This document shows, piece by piece, positions 41,266 to 50,197 of a stretch of 64,000 bases of DNA. Both the position numbers and the translations under genes were made by a program. The DNA lies in assembly GCA_963827545.1 (NCBI GenBank), contig CAWHBI010000036.1, forward strand, positions 1-64,000. Reading direction: 5' to 3'. The number at the start of each line of letters is the position of its first letter. Positions within the stretch are counted from its first letter, which is position 1. The stretch is from AWTP1-13 sp963827545. Lineage in GTDB: Bacteria > Pseudomonadota > Alphaproteobacteria > Rhizobiales > Hyphomicrobiaceae. A model generated the notes under the pieces. It ran no database searches, was not told where the DNA came from, and worked only from the letters and a program-made list of their open reading frames with translations.

Positions 41266-42270
41266 TCAGGGTTGCGGATAGCGGATAACTGGGGCAAGAC
41301 CGTGCGCACCCGGTGCAAATATTCGCGGCAGCTCGCGCGGCGCATCCTCGAAGGCGATCTCCTCGGCCACCAGCGCATCGAGCGCTGGCTGGGCGAGCAG
41401 ACGCAGGGCTGCTTCCATGCGCCGGCGGTAGTCCCAGCGCGGACGCCGGCCGGCCGAGACGAGGCCCACCTGCGAGGAGACAAGCTTCAACCGGCGGCTG
41501 TGGAAGGCGCCGCCAAGGGCCGCCTGAACCGGCTTGTCCCCGTACCAGCTCATTTCCACGATCGTCGCCTCGAGCCCCGCACAATTGAGGGCGGTTTGGA
41601 GACCAGCGGCGCTGGCGCTGGCATGGAATACGACGTCGGCTTCTACGGGAGCATGCTCGGGCCGGGCGAAGCCGGCGCCCAGTGCCGCCGCAACAGGCCG
41701 CCGGCTCTCATCCACGTCGATGGCGGTCACGGCAGCGTCGGGCAGCCTTGCCGCCAGGGATGCGACCAACAGCCCCACGACCCCCGCACCCACGACGACG
41801 ATGCGGTCGCCGGGCCCCGCGCCACTGTCCCACACGGCGTTGAGAGCGGTCTCCATGTTCGCCGCCAAAGTGGCTCTGCGCACAGGTACTTCGTCGGGGA
41901 TGGAGGCGAGCGCCGTGATTGGAGCGTTGAAGAAATCCTGATGCGGATGCAGACAGAAGACGCGGTTCCCGACGAGGTGCGCGGGCCCGTCCTCGACCAC
42001 GCCAGTCGCGCAATAGCCGTATTTTACGGGAAACGGAAATGCCCCTTCCTGCATTGGGCAGCGCATGCGCTCCCACTCGCTCAGGCCGATGCCCCCCTCA
42101 AACACAAGCCGCTCGGTGCCCCGACTGATGCCGCTGAAGAGGGCGCGCACGCAGGCCTCGCCGTGCGCGGGCGGGGCCAGCTTGGCCTCGCGCAGCTCGA
42201 CCACGCCCTTTGCGGCATACCAAAGGGCGCGGGCGATGTGGGTCTTGCCGGGGGATGCGTGCGCCATCAT
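41266..42270 (-). CDS. Medium-chain dehydrogenase/reductase without the catalytic zinc site
   Basis: The protein has 334 residues; the double ATG at 42270/42267 is chosen. It is the C-terminal third of a much longer open frame (to 44283) that is merely antisense to opgH. A GroES-like part has ALFSGISRGTERLVFEGG where zinc-dependent alcohol dehydrogenases have CGxCGTD, so the catalytic Cys is Ser/absent. FPFPVKYGYCATGVVEDG replaces the GHE motif. The Rossmann part has VVVGAGVVGLLVASLAARL. It is thus a zinc-independent MDR. It leads the four-gene set with the pterin-synthase-like, GT4 and methyltransferase genes, and is divergent from opgH (57 bp). Confidence 0.87.
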   Translation of the reverse strand: MMAHASPGKTHIARALWYAAKGVVELREAKLAPPAHGEACVRALFSGISRGTERLVFEGGIGLSEWERMRCPMQEGAFPFPVKYGYCATGVVEDGPAHLVGNRVFCLHPHQDFFNAPITALASIPDEVPVRRATLAANMETALNAVWDSGAGPGDRIVVVGAGVVGLLVASLAARLPDAAVTAIDVDESRRPVAAALGAGFARPEHAPVEADVVFHASASAAGLQTALNCAGLEATIVEMSWYGDKPVQAALGGAFHSRRLKLVSSQVGLVSAGRRPRWDYRRRMEAALRLLAQPALDALVAEEIAFEDAPRELPRIFAPGAHGLAPVIRYPQP

Positions 42271-42327
42271 GTTACCGCCGCGGCCTGCCATGGCTGCCGT
42301 GAACGCCACGATTCGGACAAGAGTTGC

Positions 42328-44151
42328 ATGAGCGACAGTCTCGAAACCTCCGCGCCGGGGGCCATGCCTCCGGCCGCCTTTCTGCCTGCCCTGAGCCTTA
42401 CGACACCAACCGGCCTCCAGTCCATCGACGAGCTGACGCGCAGGCGGCGGATCGTGTTTGCTCTCATCGCCGTAACATATGCCGCCATGATGTGGGTGGC
42501 GGCGCTCATCCTTGGCGCGGGCGGCTGGACCTGGGTCGACATGATCCTGTTCGTCTGTTTTGCGGCGGGCACGCCGTGGACGGTGCTGGGCTTCTGGAAC
42601 GCGCTGATAGGGCTGTGGCTGCTGCACCTCCGCAAGGACGCCATGGCTGCCGTGGCGCCCTATGCGCCGTCGACTGATCAGCCCACCCCCATCCACATCA
42701 AGACCGCCGTCTTCATGACGGTGCGCAACGAGGACCCGGGCCGCGCCATCCTCCGCCTGAAAACGGTCAAGGCCAGCATCGATGCCACGGGTGAAGGCGG
42801 CACGTTCAACTATTTCGTTCTGAGCGACACCAACAATCCGGCCGTTGCGGCCGCCGAGGAGAAGGCGGTCGAGGCCTGGAAGGCAGTCGATCCCGATCAC
42901 CATCGTATCGTCTACCGCCGCCGCACGGAGAACAAGGCCTTCAAGGCCGGCAACGTGCACGACTTCTGCGAGCGCTGGGGCCGCGATTTCACCTTGATGC
43001 TGCCGCTCGACGCCGACAGCCTGATGGCAGGGCCCGAGATCGTGCGGATGGTGCGCATGATGCAGGCGCATCCCAAGATCGGCATCCTGCAGAGTCTGGT
43101 GGTCGGCATGCCGTCGGCGAGCGGCTTTGCGCGCATCTTCCAGTTCGGGATGCGCCACGGCATGCGCTCCTACACCATGGGCCAGGCCTGGTGGGTCGGC
43201 GACTGCGGCCCGTTCTGGGGCCACAACGCGCTGGTGCGCATCAAGCCGTTCCACGAGCAGTGCGGGCTGCCCATCCTGCCCGGCAAGCCGCCGCTCGGCG
43301 GGCACGTGCTGTCGCATGATCAGGTGGAGGCGACGCTGATGCGGCGCGCAGGCTACGAGGTGCGCGTGCTGCCGGAGGAGCGCGGCAGCTGGGAGGAGAA
43401 CCCGCCGACCATGCTGGAGTTCGCCCAGCGCGACGTACGCTGGTGCCAGGGCAACATGCAGTACACGAAGCTGCTCGGCCTTCCGGGGCTCTACCCCATG
43501 AGCCGCTTCCAGCTGGCGTGGGCGATCCTGATGTTCGCCGGCATCCCGGCCTGGACGCTGATGATTGCGCTGCTGCCAGCGGCCGCGTACCAGTCGCGCG
43601 GCATCCCGGATTTCCCTGTCGATCTCGCGATCGGCCTCTACATCACGTTCTTCACCATGTACCTGATGCCGAAGATCGCAGGCCTGCTGGACGCCATGCT
43701 GACGCGCGGTGGAGTGGCGCGCTACGGCGGCTGGCTGCGGTTCATTACAGGTGCCGCCATCGAGCTCGTGTTCTCGTTCCTGCAGGGCGCCGTGTCGACC
43801 ATCCGCACGTCGATCTTCATGATCGGCCTGCTGTTCGGCAGGTCGGTTGTGTGGGGCGGACAGTCGCGCGATGCGCAACGGCTGTCCTGGGTGGCCGCGG
43901 CATGGGTGCTGTGGCCGCAGACGCTGTTCGGCGTTCTGGTGTGCGGTGCGCTGCTGGTTATCGCGCCGGCCGTGTTCTGGTGGAGCCTGCCACTGACGGC
44001 CGGCTATCTGCTCGCCATTCCATTCGCCGTGCTGACTGCCGATCCGCGCTTCGGCAAGGCCCTGCAGTGGCTCGGCGTGTGTGGCATCCCGGAGGATTTC
44101 AATACGCCGGGGGAGGTGAATGCGGTTATGGGCAGTGCGGGTGGGCAGTGA
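42328..44151 (+). CDS. opgH: Glucans biosynthesis glucosyltransferase H
   Basis: The protein has 607 residues. Two N-terminal membrane helices (about 43-100) are followed by a GT2 catalytic domain with FMTVRNEDPGRAI, DAD at 228-230, GHN at 298-300, and QRDVRW at 367-372, then several C-terminal helices. It polymerises UDP-glucose into the linear beta-glucan backbone of osmoregulated periplasmic glucans and is thought to help export it. The usual partner opgG is not adjacent. The start at 42328 has only a weak ribosome site. It is divergent from the MDR dehydrogenase gene. The UDP-glucose supply links it to galE/ugd, and NdvA could be another glucan system. Confidence 0.93.
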   Translation: MSDSLETSAPGAMPPAAFLPALSLTTPTGLQSIDELTRRRRIVFALIAVTYAAMMWVAALILGAGGWTWVDMILFVCFAAGTPWTVLGFWNALIGLWLLHLRKDAMAAVAPYAPSTDQPTPIHIKTAVFMTVRNEDPGRAILRLKTVKASIDATGEGGTFNYFVLSDTNNPAVAAAEEKAVEAWKAVDPDHHRIVYRRRTENKAFKAGNVHDFCERWGRDFTLMLPLDADSLMAGPEIVRMVRMMQAHPKIGILQSLVVGMPSASGFARIFQFGMRHGMRSYTMGQAWWVGDCGPFWGHNALVRIKPFHEQCGLPILPGKPPLGGHVLSHDQVEATLMRRAGYEVRVLPEERGSWEENPPTMLEFAQRDVRWCQGNMQYTKLLGLPGLYPMSRFQLAWAILMFAGIPAWTLMIALLPAAAYQSRGIPDFPVDLAIGLYITFFTMYLMPKIAGLLDAMLTRGGVARYGGWLRFITGAAIELVFSFLQGAVSTIRTSIFMIGLLFGRSVVWGGQSRDAQRLSWVAAAWVLWPQTLFGVLVCGALLVIAPAVFWWSLPLTAGYLLAIPFAVLTADPRFGKALQWLGVCGIPEDFNTPGEVNAVMGSAGGQ

Positions 44152-44158
44152 TATGGTT

Positions 44159-44274
44159 CTGTCACCCCGGCGCTTGCCTGCACCGGCGAAGGCCGGTGTC
44201 GCCGGGATCCATCGTGCAACTTGCTCCGGCGCTCGTGGATCGCTGGATCCCGGGCACAAGGCCCGGGATGACAG
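44159..44274. repeat. Pair of REP-like palindromes including 32-bp repeat copy 2
   Basis: The first part pairs GTCACCCCGGCG with CGCCGGGATC around ACCGGCGAAGGCCGGT. The second part (44243-44274) is identical to the 32 bp at 40785-40816. They fill the gap between opgH and the FkbM gene. Confidence 0.7.
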
Positions 44275-44281
44275 CTTGATC

Positions 44282-45057
44282 ATGACGGCCGGCGCAGACG
44301 TCCTCTCAACCCTGCGCGCCGATCCGGCGTTGGCCTCGCTGCGGCGTTCGCTCGAGGTCTACTACGGGAATGCCGAACGCGATCGGGCGATGGACGCGCT
44401 CTATGCGCGCTTCGTGCGCCGGGCGCGCTCGCATTCGACATCGGCAGCCATGTGGGAGATCGCATCGGCAGCTTTCGCCGGCTCGGCGCGCACGTGGTGG
44501 CGCTGGAGCCGCAGCCGCTGTGCGCGCGCGTTATCCGCGAACTGTACGCGGGCGATGCAGATGTGACGCTGATCGAGGCGGCGTGCGGGGAGAAGCCCGG
44601 CTCGCTGACGCTGCGGATCAACTCGGCCAATCCCACTGTGTCCACGGCGTCTGCCGATTTCATCAGGGCGGCCGAGGGCGCTGGTGGATGGGAGGGCCAG
44701 ATGTGGGATCAGGCGATCGAGGTGCCGTGCACGACGCTGGACGCCTTGGTGACCCGATTCGGCGAGCCCGCGTTTGCCAAGGTCGATGTGGAGGGCTTCG
44801 AGGACACGGTGTTGGCGGGGCTGTCGCAGCCGCTGCCGGCCCTTTCCTTCGAGTTCACCACGATCCAGCGCGACGTGGCCCTGCGGTGTCTGGATCGGCT
44901 AGCCTCGCTCGGGCCCTACGGCTTCGACATTGCCTTGGGCGAGAGCCAGGTGCTGACGTTCGGCCGCTGGATACCCAAGGCCGACATGGCCGCTCACATC
45001 GCGGGGCTGCCGCATGCGGCCAATTCCGGGGACGTTTACTGTGTTCTCCAACGCTGA
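44282..45057 (+). CDS. FkbM-family methyltransferase, frame broken by a 1-base deletion
   Basis: The whole gene gives 258 residues if one C is restored. The first part (MTAGADVLSTLRADPALASL, then AMDALYARFVR) is in one frame. The rest, AFDIGSHVGDRIGSFRRLGAHVVALEPQP, then FAKVDVEGFEDTVLAGLS, is in the next. Adding one C near 44419-44420 (CGCCGGG to CGCCCGGG) yields FVRPGALAFDIGSHVGDR, the normal motif I of the family. FkbM enzymes O-methylate sugars or polyketides. It follows opgH on the same strand. A sequence error is the likely cause. A second, intact FkbM-type gene is at 56853. Confidence 0.85.
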
Positions 45058-45143
45058 CAGCGTGCGCCGCCGGACCCTCCCCTTGCGAGTGGCGAGGCAC
45101 GCTTCGGGCGAGCGGGTGGGGGAAGCCACGAGTCAGGTCCTGT

Positions 45144-45184
45144 TTACCCCCCCCCCAACCCCTCCCCGCAACGGGGAGAGGGGG
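45144..45184. repeat. Poly-C tract and CCCCTCCCCG hairpin
   Basis: Upstream of the gene at 45198, a run of about ten C is followed by CCCCTCCCCG / CGGGGAGAGGGG around CAA. Similar CTCTCCCC...GGGGAGAG hairpins occur at 49204-49229 and around 49310-49375. The C tract is a place where sequencing or replication slippage is likely. Confidence 0.6.
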
Positions 45185-45197
45185 CCGCGCGGCGTTC

Positions 45198-46149
45198 GTG
45201 GCAGTGTTGCTCGCGCTCTCATGGCCGACTGCAGTCCACGCCCAATCGCCCGAAGCCCTCGCCGTCGAGGTGACCAACGCCAGCGAGCCGGTGCTGTGTG
45301 CGGAGAAGGACAACGTCACGATAAATCTGGCGTCGAAGGACGTGCGCCGGTTCCGCATCGAGGCCGCGCACCCCGCCTACATCGGCACCATCCAGCGCGA
45401 CAGCTTCGAGGCCGACTGGACCGGCTGCACCGCGCCAGGCGACCCCACGCCGGGCACGCCGCAGCCGCCCAAGCGCACCACGCTCTACGAGCAGATCGAT
45501 TTCTGGGTGGTGGGGCTGACGTTCCCGACCTTCTGGCGCCCGGCCACGGCGACGGTACGCATCGGCGAGCGCGTGGAGAAGGGCATCCACCTGCTGCAGG
45601 TGTGGATGATCCGCCCGATGGGCGGGGAAGAGGTGCTGGTGCTCTACCCGCAGGACGGCTACTGGCGCCTGCGGCCGCTGGCGCCTGCGGGGCTTGCGCC
45701 CACCGCGTTCGGCTCGTCGTTCCTGGTCGGGCCGGTGGAGGTGGAGGGCCGGCCGATCGTCAAGCTCAAGGAGGTCGCGTTCGATCCCAGGACGCGCACC
45801 TTCACGCTCGGCTTCGAGCGCGGCGGATCGGCCACCGTGGCGATGGCCAAGACGGATCAGAACCTCAACGCGCTGGATGTCGCCTTCGACCGGCCCATCG
45901 ACGGCCGTCCCTTCGCGGCGCTGCGCTCCATGTTCGTGACCGACTTCAACAACGATGTCGCCCGCATCGCCGTGCGCGAGAAGGGCGCCAAGGGCTGGCG
46001 CGAGGAGGGCATCATGGCCTTCAAGCGCGCCACTGCGACGGACGTGTGGGCGGGCCGCGTCTCGCCCTCGCGCCACAACACCAGTCTCGCCCGACATGGT
46101 GTTCAACGCGTTTTCGGATCGGAAAGACGCGTCGCCAGCCAAGAAGTAG
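45198..46149 (+). CDS. Exported protein of unknown function, frame broken near its end
   Basis: It has about 316 residues if the last frame change is repaired. The start is uncertain: GTG at 45198 opens a Sec signal (VAVLLALSWPTAVHAQS) but a true ATG may have been lost beside the poly-C tract. The mature part has VLCAEKDNVTINLASKDVRRFRIEAAHPAYIG, a disulfide-capable Cys pair, and beta-rich segments (ATATVRIGERVEKGIHLLQVWMI, YWRLRPLAPAG). Near 46083-46087 one extra base moves the end into PDMVFNAFSDRKDASPAKK. The family is not recognised. It follows the FkbM gene, so envelope function is possible. Confidence 0.65.
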
Positions 46150-46160
46150 CACCGCCTCGC

Positions 46161-46724
46161 CTATGCCTCCTTGTGCACCTTCGCATGTGCCGGCTGCTGG
46201 CCCATGCGGTCGACCATGGCGATGCCGATGGCGGAGACGATGAAGGTGAGGTGGATGAGGGTCTGCCACAGGACGGCGGTTTCCGTGTAGCGGGCGCCGG
46301 GCTGGCCGATGTTGCCGGCTTCGATGAAGGTCCTGAGCAGGTGGATCGAGGAGATGCCGATGATGGCCATCGCCAGCTTGATCTTGAGCACGCTGGCGTT
46401 GACGTGGTCGAGCCATTCCGGCTGGTCGGGATGGCCCTGCAGGCGCAGGCGCGACACGAAGGTCTCGTAGCCGCCGACGATCACCATCACCAGCAGGTTG
46501 GAGATCATCACCACGTCGATCAGGCCCAGAACCACCAGCATGATCTGCTGCTCGCTGAAGGTCGTGGCGTGCGCCAGCAGGTGCCACAGCTCTTTGATGA
46601 ACAGCACGACGTACACGCCCTGGGCGACGATCAGCCCGAGGTAGAGTGGAAGCTGCAGCCAGCGGGAGCCGAAGATCACCGCGGGCAACGGGGCAAGATT
46701 GGAAGTGTCTACTGGTTTCGCCAT
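46161..46724 (-). CDS. UPF0114 (YqhA-like) membrane protein
   Basis: The 187 residues start at 46724 with AGGATCC upstream. Four membrane segments are visible (LQLPLYLGLIVAQGVYVVLFI, IMLVVLGLIDVVMISNLLVMVIVGGYETFV, KLAMAIIGISSIHLLRTFI, IHLTFIVSAIGIAMVDR). SRWLQLPLYLGL, DVVMISNLLVMVIVGGYE and VKIKLAMAIIGISSIHLL-like motifs define the family (TIGR00645). The function of UPF0114 is not established. It stands alone, convergent with the exported protein gene by 11 bp. Confidence 0.93.
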   Translation of the reverse strand: MAKPVDTSNLAPLPAVIFGSRWLQLPLYLGLIVAQGVYVVLFIKELWHLLAHATTFSEQQIMLVVLGLIDVVMISNLLVMVIVGGYETFVSRLRLQGHPDQPEWLDHVNASVLKIKLAMAIIGISSIHLLRTFIEAGNIGQPGARYTETAVLWQTLIHLTFIVSAIGIAMVDRMGQQPAHAKVHKEA

Positions 46725-46921
46725 GGATCCTGACTTGACGACGATTGACGGAAGCGTCTGGAGCGGGAGGGGTATGCGTGGTTGGGATTTGCGACCTGCC
46801 TGCTCGTGGCGCAATCTAGGGGCGCGTGAGGTTTAATTCCAGAGCACACGTCGGCCACGGCGAATATGACGCCGGTCGGCCATCGAGCGCGATGCGACAG
46901 TGCTGATCGGGAGGATCGCAT

Positions 46922-47893
46922 ATGAAGGCCGCAGTGCTGACCGGGAGCGGATTCGAAGTACGCGATGTGGAGAAGCCGAAGCCGGCGCCCGGCCAGGTCC
47001 TGGTTCGCGTGCGCGCAGCCGGCCTCAACCGCGCCGATCTCACCATGGCCTCGGGCCACAGGCACGGCAGCGCCGGCGGACCCGGCACGGTGCTCGGCCT
47101 CGAGTTCGCCGGCGAGGTGGAGGCAGTCGGCAGCGAGGTGAAGAACCTGAAGCCGGGCGACCGGGTGATGTGCTCGGGCGGCGGCGGGTATGCCGAATAT
47201 GCGGTGACGGACTGGGGGCGTGCGTCCCCGATCCCGGCCAACAACATGAGCTGGGAGCAGGCGGCGACGTTGCCGATTGCTCTACAGACCATGCATGACG
47301 CCGTCGTGACCAATGGCCGGCTCAAGGCCGGCGAGACCGTGATGATCCAAGGTGCCAGCTCGGGTGTGGGGCTCATGGGGCTGCAGATCGCCAAGCTCAA
47401 GGGCGCGCGGCTGGTGATCGGCACGTCGACCAACGCGGCGCGGCGGGAGCGGCTGAACGAGTTCGGCGCCGACCTCGCGGTCGATCCGACTGAGCCCAAC
47501 TGGTCGGATAAGGTGCTCGCGGCCACGAACGGCAAGGGCGTCGACCTCATCGTCGATCAGGTCTCGGCCAGCGTGGCGAACGAGAACATGAAGGCCGCCG
47601 CCGTGCTCGGGCGCATCGTCAACGTCGGCCGCCTCGGAGGCGTCAAGGGCGAGTTCGACTTCGACCTGCACGCCCTGAAGCGCATCGACTACATCGGCGT
47701 CACCTTCCGCACACGCTCGGTGGAGGAGGTGCGCGAGATCGTGCGGCGCATGCGGGCCGATCTCTGGGGCGATGTCGAAAGCGGCAAGCTCGCGCTGCCG
47801 ATCGACAAGACCTTCCCGCTCGATCAAGCTGCCGCAGCGCTGGCGCACATGCGCGCCAACGCGCACTTCGGCAAGATCGTTCTTGTGACGTGA
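46922..47893 (+). CDS. NADPH:quinone oxidoreductase-type MDR protein
   Basis: The protein has 323 residues with GGGAGGATC upstream of the start. The N-terminal GroES-like half has VLVRVRAAGLNRADLTMASG and GLEFAGEVEAVGSEVKNLKPGDRVMC. The NADP-binding half has VMIQGASSGVGLMGLQIAKLKGARLVIGTS. Zinc ligands are absent, as expected of the quinone oxidoreductase (Qor) group. It probably reduces quinones or enones in the cytoplasm. It precedes the CoA-transferase across a repeat and may belong to the same catabolic run. Confidence 0.9.
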   Translation: MKAAVLTGSGFEVRDVEKPKPAPGQVLVRVRAAGLNRADLTMASGHRHGSAGGPGTVLGLEFAGEVEAVGSEVKNLKPGDRVMCSGGGGYAEYAVTDWGRASPIPANNMSWEQAATLPIALQTMHDAVVTNGRLKAGETVMIQGASSGVGLMGLQIAKLKGARLVIGTSTNAARRERLNEFGADLAVDPTEPNWSDKVLAATNGKGVDLIVDQVSASVANENMKAAAVLGRIVNVGRLGGVKGEFDFDLHALKRIDYIGVTFRTRSVEEVREIVRRMRADLWGDVESGKLALPIDKTFPLDQAAAALAHMRANAHFGKIVLVT

Positions 47894-47894
47894 A

Positions 47895-47984
47895 GGGAGT
47901 AGGGAGCTAGGGAGTGGGGAGTAGGCAGTAGGGCAGGCTGCGCTGATGTCATCCCCTATTCGCTACTCCCTATTCCCTACTCCC
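47895..47984. repeat. GGGAGTAGGGA-type repeat in inverted arrangement
   Basis: Several near-copies of GGGAGTAGGGA lie on the left and their complement (CTACTCCCTATTCCCTACTCCC-like, 47964-47984) on the right, able to fold as a long hairpin between the oxidoreductase and CoA-transferase genes. Confidence 0.65.
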
Positions 47985-48005
47985 ATCCAATCGAGGTGCA
48001 GCCGC

Positions 48006-49193
48006 ATGACCGCAACACGCCAGGGACCCTTGTCCCGCTTCAAGGTGATCGATCTGACGCGGGCCCGCGCCGGGCCGACTGCGGCGCGCCACTTCGCCGA
48101 CTGGGGCGCGGACGTCATCAAGGTCGAGATGCCCGCTGGCGGCGAGGAAGACATACTGGGCGGCGCGCGGGACGGCCCGGACTTCTTCAACCTGCACCGC
48201 AACAAGCGCAGCATGACGCTGAACCTCAAGACCGAGGACGGCGTCGCCATCCTGAAGAAGCTCGCTGCCGGCGCCGATGTGCTGATCGAGAACTACCGGC
48301 CCGACGTCAAGCACCGGCTCGGCATCGGCTACGAGACGCTGCGCAAGCTCAACCCGCGGCTCGTCTATGTCAGCCTCTCGGGCTTCGGGCAGGACGGCCC
48401 CTACGCCAACCGGCCGGGTTTCGACCAGATCGCGCAGGGCATGGGCGGCCTGATGTCGATCACCGGCCTGCCTGGCCAGGGGCCGGTGCGCGTCGGCATC
48501 CCGATTGCCGACCTCTCCGGCGGCAACTACGCGGCCATGGGCGCGTTCATCGCGCTGATCGAGCGGGAGGTATCGGGCGAGGGCCAATGGGTGCAGACCT
48601 CGCTGCTGCAGGCCCAGATCTCAATGCTCGACTTCCAGGCCGCGCGCTGGACCGTGGCGCGGCAGGTGCCGGGCCAGGCCGGCAACGATCACCCGACCTC
48701 GATCCCGACCGGCGTGTTCGCTACCGCCGACGGGCACATCAACATCGCAGCATCGGGCCAGCACATCTTCAAGCGCCTCTGCCAGGCCCTGGATGCGCCG
48801 CAGCTGCTGTCGGACCCGGATTTCGCAACTGGCGAGAAGCGCTCCGAGAACCGCGTGCGGCTCAACGCCGAGATCGGTTCCTACACGAAACGCTACCGCA
48901 GCCAGGAGCTTGTCGAGAAGCTGAACGCCGCGGGCGTGCCATCGGGGCCGATCTACTCGATCGACCAGATGTTTGCCGATCCGCAGGTCAGGCATGTCGG
49001 CATGGCGGTGCCGATGCCGCATCCGGCGCGCGATGATGCGGCAATCGTCAATCAGGCCGTGGCGCTGTCGCGGACACCATCGGTCATCGACCGCTGCACG
49101 CCCAGGCTCGGTGAGCACACCGATGAGGTGCTTGCGGAGCTAGGCTACGACAGTGCCGCGATCGGCGACTTGCGCCGGCGCAAGGTGATTTGA
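48006..49193 (+). CDS. CaiB/BaiF-family (class III) CoA-transferase
   Basis: The 395 residues start at 48006 (GAGGTG upstream); the frame to 47946 reads through the repeat and is rejected. FKVIDLTRARAGPTAARHFADWGADVIKVE, NLHRNKRSMTLNLKTEDGVAILKKL and RPGFDQIAQGMGGLMSITG are the family's motifs; D near GFDQIAQ is the candidate catalytic Asp that forms acyl-enzyme anhydrides. It moves CoA between acids, for example in aromatic or carnitine-like degradation; the substrate is unknown. It precedes an enoyl-CoA hydratase gene, supporting a joint acyl-CoA pathway. Confidence 0.93.
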   Translation: MTATRQGPLSRFKVIDLTRARAGPTAARHFADWGADVIKVEMPAGGEEDILGGARDGPDFFNLHRNKRSMTLNLKTEDGVAILKKLAAGADVLIENYRPDVKHRLGIGYETLRKLNPRLVYVSLSGFGQDGPYANRPGFDQIAQGMGGLMSITGLPGQGPVRVGIPIADLSGGNYAAMGAFIALIEREVSGEGQWVQTSLLQAQISMLDFQAARWTVARQVPGQAGNDHPTSIPTGVFATADGHINIAASGQHIFKRLCQALDAPQLLSDPDFATGEKRSENRVRLNAEIGSYTKRYRSQELVEKLNAAGVPSGPIYSIDQMFADPQVRHVGMAVPMPHPARDDAAIVNQAVALSRTPSVIDRCTPRLGEHTDEVLAELGYDSAAIGDLRRRKVI

Positions 49194-49203
49194 ACTACTC
49201 TCC

Positions 49204-49229
49204 CTCTCCCCATTCTTCAATGGGGAGAG
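49204..49229. repeat. CTCTCCCCAT hairpin in a repeat-rich spacer
   Basis: CTCTCCCCAT / ATGGGGAGAG form a perfect 10-bp stem with a six-base loop directly after the CoA-transferase stop. The next 160 bp contain further short palindromes (CATGGCGGAGCCATG, CCGGCATGAGG, CATGGCGAAGCCATG). It may also act as a terminator. Confidence 0.65.
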
Positions 49230-49393
49230 GGTCATGGCGGAGCCATGCCTCCGGCATGAGGTGAGGGGCGGCTCCAAGTATCGTCGGCGCTTTGTGCCGC
49301 CCCTCACCCTAGCCCTCTCGTCATGGCGAAGCCATGCTCCGCATGGACGCAGGCGGGGAGAGGGGACCGCGACGGCATCAGAAGGAGACGAAC

Positions 49394-50188
49394 GTGGACC
49401 TCGGCACGACCAAGATGATCGCCCGCAAGGAGGGCGGCATCGGCTGGATGATCTTCAACCAACCGGAAAAGCACAACGCCATGTCCTACGAGATGTGGCT
49501 CGCCGTGCCGAAGATCATGGCGGATTTCGAGGCCGACCCCGCGGTGCGCGTGATCGTGCTGACCGGCGCCGGCGAGCGCGCCTTTGTCTCCGGCGCCGAC
49601 ATCTCCGAGTTCGAGAGCAAGCGCAGCGCCGAGGAGAACATCAAAATCTACGACGCTGCGGGAGAGGCGGCGCAGCGCGCGCTGATCGAGGCCACCAAGC
49701 CCCTCGTCGCGATGATCCGCGGCATCTGCATCGGCGGCGGCTTGGCGATTGCGCTCAACACCGATGTGCGCATCTGCTCGGCTAACTCGGTCTTTGCCGT
49801 GCCGGCGGCCAAGCTCGGCCTCGGCTACAAATACGCTGGCATCAAGCGCCTGGTCGATATCGTCGGGCCGGCCTTTGCCAAGGAGATCTTCTTTTCCGCC
49901 AACAAGTTCACCGCCGAGGACGCGCGCATCATGGGCCTCGTCAACCGGGTGGTGCCGGAACCGGAGCTCGAAAGCGCCGTGCGCACCTTCGCCGCCACCA
50001 TCAGCGCCAATGCGCCACTGACGATCAAGGCGGCGAAGATGGCGATCAATGCCGCGGTGGACGACCCCGAGCGGCGCCGGCATGCCGAGATCGACGCTGC
50101 CATCAAGGCCTGCTTCGCCAGCGAGGACTACATCGAGGGCCGCCGCGCCTTCATGGAAAAGCGCAAGCCCGCGTTCAAGGGTCGCTGA
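49394..50188 (+). CDS. Enoyl-CoA hydratase/isomerase (crotonase family)
   Basis: The 264 residues begin with GTG at 49394 behind GAAGGAG; the frame to 49334 runs through a repeat. The crotonase fold shows GWMIFNQPEKHNAMSYEM, then GERAFVSGADISEFES and RGICIGGGLAIALNTDVRICS, which supply the two oxyanion-hole backbone positions. The usual second Glu region reads AKLGLGYKYAGIKRLV, so the exact reaction (hydration, isomerisation or other) is unclear. It follows the CoA-transferase gene and presumably acts on the same acyl-CoA. Confidence 0.9.
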   Translation: MDLGTTKMIARKEGGIGWMIFNQPEKHNAMSYEMWLAVPKIMADFEADPAVRVIVLTGAGERAFVSGADISEFESKRSAEENIKIYDAAGEAAQRALIEATKPLVAMIRGICIGGGLAIALNTDVRICSANSVFAVPAAKLGLGYKYAGIKRLVDIVGPAFAKEIFFSANKFTAEDARIMGLVNRVVPEPELESAVRTFAATISANAPLTIKAAKMAINAAVDDPERRRHAEIDAAIKACFASEDYIEGRRAFMEKRKPAFKGR

Positions 50189-50197
50189 GCATCATGC

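Noticed and set aside
41266..44283. 1005-codon open frame on the minus strand
   Set aside because: Only the last 334 codons are a real dehydrogenase; the rest is antisense to opgH, which has full family motifs on the plus strand.
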